Part shown: piece after piece, positions 1 to 10,048 of the stretch | Layout: each line of letters begins with the position of its first letter | How positions within the stretch are numbered: position 1 is the first letter of the stretch | NCBI RefSeq assembly: GCF_000003605.2 | Contig: NW_003145787.1 | Coordinates: 39,859-87,247, forward strand | From: Saccoglossus kowalevskii | Taxonomy: Eukaryota > Hemichordata > Enteropneusta > Harrimaniidae | DNA: 47,389 nucleotides | Direction of reading: 5' to 3' | Notes under the pieces: model-generated | What the model was told of the DNA's origin: nothing | The model's input: only the letters and a program-made list of their open reading frames with translations | Databases searched by the model: none | Position numbers and translations under genes: made by a program

Positions 1-628
1 GTATGATGTTCTGTCATTTGGAATAATATTTGTTATATAATATACACCCTGTTCTGGGATAAACCACTTTTACTTATACCGTGTTTGGTATAAAGTGAAA
101 CGTGTGAATTAAAAACACTTATAATTTTATTTTTTATATGCAATTATGAGACATCACAGTTACGTGTTGTATCGTCTTAATGTCTGATTAACGTGCATAA
201 CATAACTCGGTTAGTGAAGTAGCAAACACTGATAACGTTTGAAGCAATACATTCTTCAAAATAAAACAACCGAAGTTTAAGGTCACAGTCATGGTAAACT
301 GTATATAATTTCGAGTCATTAAGTACAAAATATTTCCTATTTGTCAGACAAATATTAATGGTTTGCTCAAAGTGGTACATTTTTGTAAGTCCTTTTTGAA
401 ATGGCCGGAAGAGCTATGTTTTTTGCATCTGTGTGGTCAAATGTGGTCAAGTCTCGTCAGTTGTTGAACATATATATAAAACATACGTTGGAAATCTACC
501 GGAAAAAATATTGAAATAGACACCTTAATCCATTCAAACCTGAACCAGGCTTCCCCATACTTCAGTTAATCATTCAATATGTCAATACGGTTGATAGAAT
601 GTTGATTGTAACAACTATCCTATATATG

Positions 629-691
629 ATTGTAAATACTCGTTATTGTATAACACATTTAAAACAACGTTGTTCGTTGAGTATTTACAAT
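629..691. repeat. 13-bp perfect inverted repeat (hairpin)
   Basis: The left arm ATTGTAAATACTC (629-641) is the exact reverse complement of the right arm GAGTATTTACAAT (679-691), with a 37-base spacer. The spacer contains a second perfect palindrome, AACAACGTTGTT (663-674), so the segment can form a nested cruciform. No target-site duplication is evident, so I cannot say whether it is a tiny foldback element or a chance or regulatory structure. Confidence 0.6.
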
Positions 692-1727
692 ATTCATTTA
701 CATGATGATAATTTCGACCACGTTTCAGATTCAGTGTAAACAGTTTTAGTTTCTCTAAAGTAGTAGAAACTTATTTGGCATTTAAAGCCACATAAGGCCA
801 TACAAGTGCAAGAAGATTGCTTCATAGGACTCCATTATATCACCGAAAACACTCGGGGCTTTGCGACTGGGCATAGACCTTTCTTTCACACACTGCGCCG
901 TAATGTACAGTGCTTATGTATCGAGCTTTTAGTTGTAATCAGCAAGAAGTATATGGTACCTCGATAATTCTGCAGGTCAGTAGATATTAATTCGATGGAA
1001 ATCATACTTTGTTGGCAGTATTGGCTAATGGATGACGACCTGGTTATAAAATTGCCGGATTCGCGTTAAGATTGTTTTGTACACAGGGCGTTCAGCGTGA
1101 TGGTAGTTACATGCATGGCAAAGGCCATTTCCCCATTCCATCGACCAATCAAATGCCCGCGCTCTTCTGAAAACTAAACATAGGCAGTCTTGTGAAAGCC
1201 ACATGATATATATTCCAAGTGTTCGCAACACATGTAAGAGTATGAGTACCTAAATCATAAATAAATCATAAATTTGTGACGTAAATAGATCCTTTTTTCC
1301 AAAGCTTGGATAATTAGTGTACGACAATCCAGTTTTCCCTAAACAGATATCTGATTTGTATCTTTCACAAAGTGGCTGTCAAGAATCTCACGTTACCCAG
1401 GTGCTATTGATTTCATGATACCGCCGTTTATTCACACTTTTATCTTTAATTTACCTCCAAAAGATCATATGAAATGTGTCATGTTTCCTTTTTATATGAG
1501 CATCGTTTTTTCCTGTAGAATAAAGTTCCATGCCCGATTAAAGTGTACACTTGTACGATATTTCTCTATAACAAGTGAACAAAACGATATTAACTACGGA
1601 ATTGTATACTCTATCATCTACACATAAGTTATTATCCACTTTACTATACTCAAATCTGATAAAACATAATGTAATGAAATATAAAATAGCTACATATATT
1701 TTGTGATGAGTTCAAATTAATGAATGA

Positions 1728-1738
<11 letters not shown>

Positions 1739-1768
<30 letters not shown>
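1739..1768. repeat. AT dinucleotide microsatellite
   Basis: An almost pure run of alternating A and T follows an imperfect ATTT repeat. One short open frame runs through it, but it is simply the repeat read as Tyr-Ile and is not a gene. Confidence 0.9.
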
Positions 1769-2642
1769 GTCAAGACTATAAAAATGGGATTTATCTCTTT
1801 AAATTGTGTTGTGAAAATGTTGTCTTGCAATTACGACAAATTTCCGGTAGACTATTTTACAGTTTAGACCATGACATTTACAATTCTTATATTTTTCTCT
1901 ATTGAAATATACATTGTCGCCTGCTTAGTAGTATAGCTATGCAAGTATAAAACTAAATAATCAAATTAAAATAAGATCCCCATCCTTGTTTAGGTTTTAC
2001 AATGCTTGTATTAAATATGTATTTAATTATTTAATTTTCATATACTCTATTTTCAAAACTAAATTTTCATGTTGCACAGCTACAGCAAACCAAATTGGGT
2101 TTGGTGTGGATAATATCAAGTGTAGTTGATCTGGTGAAAGTGTAACCATTTGTGTCCATCAGTTCATACTTTTTAGAGTAGCAATAATACACGGGCAATC
2201 GTCCTGTACACGTTATCTTTCTCTCCACTTTATGTACAACTCAATATATTAAATTATATAGACAATTATTTGAAATTTAAATTTTTATCTACAAATAATT
2301 TTCAAAATCATTTTACATTAAAAAAGATTTATAGTACAATTGCGTTGACGCTAGAGTGCTCCAAATACGGAGTAACATCGAGTTATATTTTATTGCAACC
2401 TAAGTCAGTACATGTATGGTACGTTATTTTGACGCCATTGATGATTTTGTAAAGGTATAAGATCGTCGGAGTCATCCCGCAACACAAAAGAGAGCCATAA
2501 TAAGTCGAATCTATTTAAGCCTCGATATAAATAAAACAAATTTATGGTTAACATTGCCGATCGTATTATCGACGACTATGTTTACCGATAACAGGCAGAA
2601 ATCGCCATTTTATTTTAAGTACGTTTTTGTTTTTGATCGGTG

Positions 2643-2694
2643 CCATCTGTCGCGCCATAAAAGGGATTCTGTGATTGGTTGAATAAACCTGTCA
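2643..2694. promoter_or_regulatory. Possible cluster of transcription-factor sites
   Basis: Four textbook motifs fall within 52 bases: an E-box-type CCATCTG (2643-2649), a perfect CArG box CCATAAAAGG (2655-2664, the SRF consensus, also similar to Caudal/Cdx sites), a CCAAT box in reverse (ATTGG, 2674-2678) and CTGTCA (2689-2694, a Meis/Prep-type site in reverse). The local sequence is richer in G+C than its surroundings. The motifs are seen directly. That they act together as an enhancer is inference, since short motifs like these also arise by chance. Confidence 0.2.
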
Positions 2695-5600
2695 GAGGGA
2701 CCTCATTATATATGTGCAGGCTCAGCTGTATGTGGCAATAGGTTAAATTCCCAAGATGTACGTAATACATATAACAACAATTACACAATAATTAAAACGT
2801 ATAATCAGATTTCAATCAGATTGGACAACCAACATAACTTGTTGAATGACAATTGTTCATCTTACATAACAATTGTTCTTGCTTTGCACTTTAAAACAAA
2901 TCTTTAATTAAATTCTCCAGCCAATTTACATTGCACTGTGTACAGTTCGACTATGCATACAACGCTCATTTTGTAGCAATACAATGCCTGTACAACCGAA
3001 AAAAGGTGTTACCGTATAATTGAAGTACATGTACATGTGCTTCTCATTTGAATTTTTTGTCGGATCGCCTAAATATTCAATTAGCATAACAATTGGGCCT
3101 TTGCAACGACGGAAGTTGATATATTTATGTAAAAGGAATTCCATGCGTGATTTTGCGCACTAAAAACGATTTATGACATACTAATTAAATTATCATTATT
3201 ATATTAATACCTGCTTATTCGACGAATTTGTGTCGTATCATATTAGATGAGAATATTTCAAATTATTGCCTTGGTAAATAATTCTCGCACGCACAAACTC
3301 CAACTCACAAATTTCTCCATTCCATATTGTAAAACGTTATTGTCTGTCGTATACTGGCAAAGAAAGGAACATGTAGCTTTATTATATCAGTAACAGATTA
3401 GTATTATATTTGGTTTTAAAGTTTGTCAGCTGCAAGGACGATTCGATAATGAAAAACGTGATTGCATACGCAGACAGAATTACGGACAAATATTATTACA
3501 AGTATGTTCGTAGCACACCCTCTCCTCCTATAATAGAATTTGGGAATATTTTTCGAAAAAGTATATCCCATAGGATTGAATTTAAAAAAAAATATTAAAA
3601 AAGAGACTTGTAGACGATATATTTGATTACAACTTGTGAAGCTATCATGTCAATAGTTTATGCAGTACATAAAGTGACACCGCGACTAAAACCTATATAT
3701 TTGATATGCATTGTTTATTTTTTTAATAATCATAACGTTTAGTACGATGTAACTCATTAAATCATGGAGTTAGGAGCTCCAGGAATTTGTAAGACACATT
3801 GTCAGCTACTCAAAGTTTCGGAAACAATATTTATACAGTGAAAATATGCCGATGAAAAGCAAATTAAATCAACATTACTTTTTATGTAGGTATTTGCCAA
3901 CAAATAACTGTGTGTAAGCTTTAATTAAAAGCGCTATCGTTTGAGTATAACATCGCAGTAAAATATGATCGTTTACATAGATCAAATGGTTAATTTAATT
4001 TAATTTGAAAGTATATGTGATTAACAATTTTATGGGCTATATATCATTACATTGGCACTGGTATCATTGATGAAATTAATATTTACGTATTTATAAACTT
4101 TCTTAGTTTGATGTTTGCAGACATGAGTGACTACCGATACGAGTTTTGTATCAATCCGAGCTACAATCCACATGCACATTCGTGAACGGTGTGATTTGAC
4201 GCTGATTTTTCTTAACATTAACATTCTCCTAAATAATATAGATTAAATAATGAAAAATTCATGTGAGTAAATATTAGCACTAATGTTATGTTAAAAACTA
4301 CTGTCATTCTTGTTCGAAAGTTAAATACAATGTTTAACATCTGAGTCAACTCTAAGGGGTGAAATAAAGTACTTATTAAATTTTGAAATATTTACAGGTT
4401 ATCAATCAATGTATGACTGTTGTATGTTGTGTGTGTGTTATTATATTTCTGGACAGATCTGTCTACACGTTTAAATTTACATATTTACAAATAATGTTTA
4501 TATAATTGGCGTAGTGTTTGTTGCCAATAATGTCAAATATAATAAATTGTCGGATATATAATTACTGAATTATATTTTTAAGCCTGTAGAAATATAATAT
4601 GAACAAAATTATCGCTGAAATACTAGTATTGACATAATTAAATGTGTAGTATGTTTGTCTTTCCAACATGTTTATTTTTTCTATGAGATTTGTGTTTTTT
4701 TTCCGCAGACTGCTGTATACACACAATACATTTTAATTTTTTATGACTAGACACAATGGGACAACCAGTTAAAACTGTTTAATTTAGAGCTAAATTGTTA
4801 TTATATTTGTATAACTTGGCGCGTGAAATATAAGTTCACCAGCCCTTATCTAACACTATTTTTAGATTATATATGTATATATCAAAACTATAACTTGGCC
4901 ACTATACATAATATGATCATGTGTCACTATCTTTTGTTGCTCTTAATTATGGCTCTCCTCCAATTCAATAATTATAACACAACTTTACTACTGAAACGTA
5001 GTATCTAATTACACAGTATCTAATTATTCCAATTTTATTTTTGTATTTGTATACAGCCTTATAAATCCCAATAACACAGGCGAGGACAATCTTCTGGGAC
5101 TATACTTAATTAAACACATTTGTCTTTTTGGTCTTGTATTTTTGAGCATGTATGATTGGACTTTGTTATCGCAGTAGAACCTGTGAGTATAAGTGTCATG
5201 CAAGTGACTAGTTTTTCAATTGACATCAAAATTATTTTCATATCAGGCTCCGCAAAACAAGCTAATTTTTGGAAACTGTAAACTATATCTTAGGATAAAA
5301 CAAAAACAATACCTGCTATCTTTAGAATCAATTGTCTGAATAATTTAGCAGCATCACGTGTAGGTGGGATGCTAGCAAACGCCGAATATTGAATGAAAAA
5401 TGTTTAATGTTTGTTTTACATTCTTACATTAATGTAAGTGCAAAAATATCATGATATACACATCTATCTGCTTCGACTACATTGCCATAATGAGCCCGAT
5501 ACGACAGAAGGTGGCAATTTTACTCAAATAAGTTAATTAAAGCCAATCATGCACGAAAGCAGTAAGGTGATCATAACGTAGCGGGGGTCGATGCAACCCG

Positions 5601-5735
5601 CGCTGTCTGAAAGAGCATTTGGGGCATTCTCGTGATAACCTTAATAAGCATAATTTTCTAACGGTAGTAATAATGTAACATAGTCCGAAATGACGGAAAA
5701 ACGAAAACCTTTTGCGCTGTGTTGACGTTCGCGCC

Positions 5736-5748
5736 GGGAGGGGGGGGG
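5736..5748 (+). repeat. G-rich homopolymer tract
   Basis: Three Gs, one A, then nine consecutive Gs lie in a locally CpG-rich patch (about 5700-5760) of otherwise AT-rich DNA, 23 bases before a perfect tandem duplication. Such tracts are prone to polymerase slippage and sequencing error. Confidence 0.8.
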
Positions 5749-5771
5749 TACACGGTAAAACCTAGTAACGG

Positions 5772-6249
5772 TTATGTGAGCCACCCAACGTGTCATTGTC
5801 CCTGCTTATAAAGCTTGGTATGATTCTGGCTAACCACGTGGTATTCATGGCTACGTCAGGAATTTCCACACATGAAAATACCATTAACTTGCTTAACTTA
5901 TTTACCTAGGCTGCACAAGGCGGTATATTTTCCTATTGTGGCTATTGCAGTACAACTTGAAAAAAACAACTTAAAAGATCTCTTTCTAATGTTTCTACAA
6001 CCAAACCCATTATGTGAGCCACCCAACGTGTCATTGTCCCTGCTTATAAAGCTTGGTATGATTCTGGCTAACCACGTGGTATTCATGGCTACGTCAGGAA
6101 TTTCCACACATGAAAATACCATTAACTTGCTTAACTTATTTACCTAGGCTGCACAAGGCGGTATATTTTCCTATTGTGGCTATTGCAGTACAACTTGAAA
6201 AAAACAACTTAAAAGATCTCTTTCTAATGTTTCTACAACCAAACCCATT
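5772..6249. repeat. Perfect 238-bp tandem duplication
   Basis: Copy 1 (5772-6009) and copy 2 (6010-6247) are identical base for base, and a TT shared at the junction extends the match to 6249. Each copy holds the palindrome CCACGTGG and the same short open frame, which starts at 5872 and again at 6110. The zero divergence implies a very recent duplication, an allelic copy-number variant or an assembly error. The duplicated segment does not look like a gene. A slippage or microhomology origin is plausible given the 2-base overlap. Confidence 0.95.
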
Positions 6250-7030
6250 TACTTTTCCACACTATCACATAAAAATTAGTTTACGTTCAAAAGATATTAT
6301 CTATGATGTAATTTCCATCAATAATTAACTTTCTATGATATATCAAAAAAAACTTGAAATCAAAGAAACAACATAATTACTGTTCTGCCATATATCTTAA
6401 TGTTCTCCTCAAATTTCAGCTAAACTATACAATAATAGAGATGATTTTACCATCATCTATTTCTCCCTTTTTTGTAGTAATATCCCTCTTTCTTCTGCAT
6501 ATGATGTGTGTTTCCCAGATGGAGCTTGCTCTGGATATTGCGATTTAAAAAACAGTTTTCCCAATTTGATACAAAATATTATAACTAATGTTCTTATCCA
6601 TATTGTATTCATTACATGCTTGATACTTCCTTCAGATATCAGTTTGCATCAATTGTTTATGGTAATATTTTGTAAATGTCCATTAAACAAAATTCATCAA
6701 TATTGAGCGTGACCCAATTTTAGCTACTTTTTGAACTTTGTTGACCTCCTTTTGTGATCATTTGCAAGTTATGATATGCTAAAGTTCGAGGGCTTCATAA
6801 CAGACATTTTAAGTGAAACATTGTTATGTTTCAATACAAAGTTATAGCCAATTAAATTGTCCATATTGGTCTCTAAACAGCTTTAAGTTTTTAAGGCGAA
6901 AGTGATAAAGCTACAGGATAGGAATAGCTGTTAATTTATCATCTGCAGACATATTTCTATCAAGAAAAAAACGTTGTCTGTTTGGGTGGTTCAAAATTCC
7001 TGGAAACGTGGCTTACGTCATATTTTCAAA
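5772..7030. other. Possible old non-autonomous transposon, ends uncertain
   Basis: This block has the look of a non-coding interspersed repeat: A-rich runs and no coding frame. Near its left edge is GAGCCACCCAAC (5778-5789). Near its right edge the reverse complement reads GAACCACCCAAAC (6980-6992), an almost matching inverted pair about 1.2 kb apart. AAGCCAC also occurs in reverse at 7008-7014. No clear target-site duplication was found and the true ends were not fixed. The perfect 238-bp duplication would be internal to its left part. This is an inference with low confidence. Confidence 0.2.
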
Positions 7031-7484
7031 AGCAAGGCGACAGCGAATCACACTTTTTTAGGAAAACACTTGCACACAATTGGGAACCATATTATAATGT
7101 TTTGTTAATATGACATAAATGCAAACATTTCAAAAGAATTACGTTTATTTACACTGTATGTACGGTTTTCATGACAATAATATAAGTTGCGCTAGTCACA
7201 GAGTGAAATATAACAGCAATAATGTGATATCTACTAAGGCGTGATATAATATTCTCAGTGCTATAACAATAGAAATTAATGGATAACCAGCTTGCATGTA
7301 CAATAATTATGGTTAGCACGCCTACGATCCTACTATGATATTGTCACTAATTAACATTAAATAAGATTCATCACAACGCCACATATTCAAGGAAATGGTA
7401 CTTAATTACACTCCATCCATCCGTCTTTCTCTTGTAAATAAATAAGATTCGACTTTTGCATTACCATCAAGACGACCTTAAGGC

Positions 7485-8505
7485 AAACATATGTCGCGAG
7501 TGGCTTAGTTGTAATATCCTCATCAGATTCCGAGTCTTAAAAATATTGCCTGAATCCAGCTTAGAAATCTATTGATTTGCATATTTCTTCCTATTTTATA
7601 GATCAAATCGTATCAACATTATTGTGATGCATCATGATACTCACGAATGATTGATGGTACAGCAAGGAAATGTAGTGCTTTACAATTATATACACTGTGG
7701 TAACATGAGCTGGGTGTGTGTTACACAAATGTTACGTCACTGATAAAAAACAAACATCTAAGTAAAAACGGAATTAGAAATATATATATATGAACAAAAG
7801 TCATGATTAAATATATTGCGTAGGTTATTTGTCAGTATGTAAATTAAAATGAACTTGTGGATTAGTGTGCAAAACATAGTTTATCAAACTAGGGCGTGCT
7901 AGTGGTAAACTAAATTCAGCTAATGCTAAGATTCTGGTCAAATGTCTTTTTTAAATTTGTTTTTTCAATTTTAAATTCACTCCCAAAACAAATTTATCAC
8001 CGGGGAAATATATATTAGTCGCTAATGACGTTCATGTTTATGCCTATTTAAGACAAGTTATGTTGCACACAATTCGCACAATACCATCATATCTACGTTA
8101 TCACTTAAAATAACAAAATTTAGATAAATCACACCCTGGTTAAAAATTAAATGTTGGTCTTAATTATATGTCATTCCATTAGCTAATTAACACGTGTTAA
8201 CGTGTGATTTATCCAAGCACTATTGAACTTTAACTGTCATGAATAGATGTATGCACTTGATTATTCTCACACTGTAGACATGACCGTGGTTAATAAATTA
8301 CATGCACAGTAATTGAATCTGTGTTTTATGTTATACGCTTGATTACATTCCATAATAAGTGTAATGACATTGTTACACACATTTCTTGAGGATTTCACAC
8401 ATGGATTTGATTGGACAGGGATTTTCTACAGATGTACCACCACTTTGTTCAGGCAGCGATTGTTGATACATATAATAAATACAGAAAATTCGACATACTG
8501 ACTAG
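7485..8505. repeat. Large tandem repeat, unit 1
   Basis: This is the first of two and a third diverged tandem copies. It can be recognised by an ordered series of blocks that recur in unit 2: a TCGCGA-type word followed by an ATCAGATTCCGAG-type word (near 7522), CAAACTAGGGCGTGCTAG (7886), ATACCATCATATCTACGTTA (8081), CACTTGATTATT (8254) and ACACACATTT (near 8376). The repeat period is about 1.01-1.1 kb. Copies look roughly 70-80% alike in alignable parts. There is no convincing coding content. Confidence 0.75.
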
Positions 8506-9635
8506 CATACAACGCCAATGAATAATAATGGCACTACTATCTGTATCAGATCCCCGGGTTTTAGAATCATGTACATTAAGTTCAATGATTTGCACATTTA
8601 TCTTTATTTCACAGATCAAATCATAGCTACATCAATGCAATGTTTTAACCTACTCGTTAATCATTCATGGTTTGTTAGTATTTACTTCTTGATTGAACCC
8701 CATTTGCGAAGAGCACAATAGGTGTATTTATGGTTAGTACGTCTGTATGTGTACTAATCATCTTATTTCAATGAAACTTGGCACATAGATGTCAAAGGAC
8801 AATGCACAGACCAAATAGGTTTGGATTAATATCCATACACATTAATTACCTAATTTGTCAGCAAGCAACTTAAAATAAACGTGTGCAGTAGTACACAAAA
8901 AACACAGGTTATTAAACTACGGCATGCTAGAAGTAAAGTAAATTTATCACATATTACGCTTTTGGTCGATCACAGGTGAATATATATATATTGATGTAAT
9001 AATCATGTTTTAAAGTTAACTCCCAACAAATTTATATATATTTATGGCTATTTATAACAATCCAATTTGTGTGCCACACAATTCACAGGATACCATCATA
9101 TCCACGTTGTCATGTACATGCCTAACGCAATACATTACTTTAAATAATGAAAACAAGATATATCACAAACTTGGTAACACTTAATTGTTGACCTTAATTA
9201 TACGTTATTTCATTAACTGATTAATCCGTGTCAGTGTCTGATTTATAGCTATAAGATAGATGTAATCACTTGATTATTTTCACACTATGAACATGACCAA
9301 GGTTAATTAATTACATGTGCGGCAATTGAATCTGTACCATACACCACACAATGCGATTTTCGAAAGGGTTGTATTCAATTTCATTATATTACATTCCTTC
9401 AACTTTTTCAAATATGTGATATTACGATAATAAATATAATGTGTGTAATTACATTGCTACACACATTTTTGAGGGATTCACTCAAAACTACTAGGACATA
9501 CTAGACACACTAAACATATGGATTTGAAAAGACAGGGGGAATCAAACACACCTACCACCATTTTTGGTTTGTGCAGTACATGTTGATTCAGGTAAAAATA
9601 CAGAACATCACAAGGAAATCGACGTATTGACTAGC
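8506..9635. repeat. Large tandem repeat, unit 2
   Basis: The second copy repeats the blocks of unit 1 in the same order and orientation: ATCAGATCCCCGGG (8545), ATTAAACTACGGCATGCTAG (near 8910), ATACCATCATATCCACGTTG (9090), CACTTGATTATT (9267) and ACACACATTT (near 9461). The segment between about 8718 and 8830 lacks the TGTTACGTCACTGATAAA block present in units 1 and 3, so this copy has an internal deletion or replacement. It also has extra sequence near 9480-9510 relative to unit 1. Confidence 0.75.
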
Positions 9636-9934
9636 ACATATCGCGAATGGCTTGGCAATAACATCTTTATCAGATTCCCGAGTTTTAGAATTATTTTCTG
9701 AATGTACATTAAATTCAAAGATTCGCATACTTCACAATATTTCATAGACCAAGTAAAAGCTACACCATTGGAATTGTCAAACCTACTCGCAAACTGTTCA
9801 TGGTTTGCGACTAGCCGGTACTTTCTCGATTTTGTATTTACAGCCCAATTATACAGTGCAATAAGGCAACACAAAAATAATAAATAGCGTTAAATTGAGC
9901 GTGATGTTTGTTATGCAAAATGTTACGTCACTGA
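9636..9934. repeat. Large tandem repeat, unit 3 (partial)
   Basis: This partial copy starts at a TCGCGAATGG word, followed by ATCAGATTCCCGAG (9669), and ends at TGTTACGTCACTGATAAA (from 9921). The last block matches unit 1 at 7730. The short peptides encoded by units 2 and 3 at equivalent positions (both beginning MYIKF, from 8569 and 9702) are similar. However, the differences fall freely on amino-acid-changing positions, so this looks like shared descent of DNA rather than a conserved protein. The copy stops exactly where the AAAT microsatellite begins. Confidence 0.7.
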
Positions 9935-9958
9935 TAAATAAATAAATAAATAAAATAA

Positions 9959-10045
<87 letters not shown>

Positions 10046-10048
10046 ATA
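9935..10048. repeat. AAAT tetranucleotide microsatellite
   Basis: About 28 repeats of the tetramer AAAT/TAAA run for 114 bases with one short interruption near 9951-9960. The repeat starts inside the ACTGATAAA word that ends the neighbouring large tandem repeat; the equivalent place in unit 1 (near 7748) has only a run of A. The array therefore grew from an A-rich seed in that unit. A minus-strand open frame through it is pure repeat (LFIY periodicity). Confidence 0.97.

Larger units (their letters stand above)
1..5700. other. AT-rich non-coding stretch
   Basis: No coding exon, RNA gene or transposon could be recognised here. All open frames are short (72 codons or fewer), low in complexity and resemble no family I know. 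Besides the hairpin, microsatellite and motif cluster listed separately, there is a small direct repeat of CAGTATCTAATTA near 5000-5025 and a polypyrimidine tract ending in CAG at 4691-4708 that has no credible exon after it. The stretch could be intergenic or intronic. Confidence 0.7.

Noticed and set aside
4691-4708. Polypyrimidine tract ending in CAG, resembling a 3' splice site
   Set aside because: No open or recognisable exon follows, and T-rich tracts before AG are common in this DNA.
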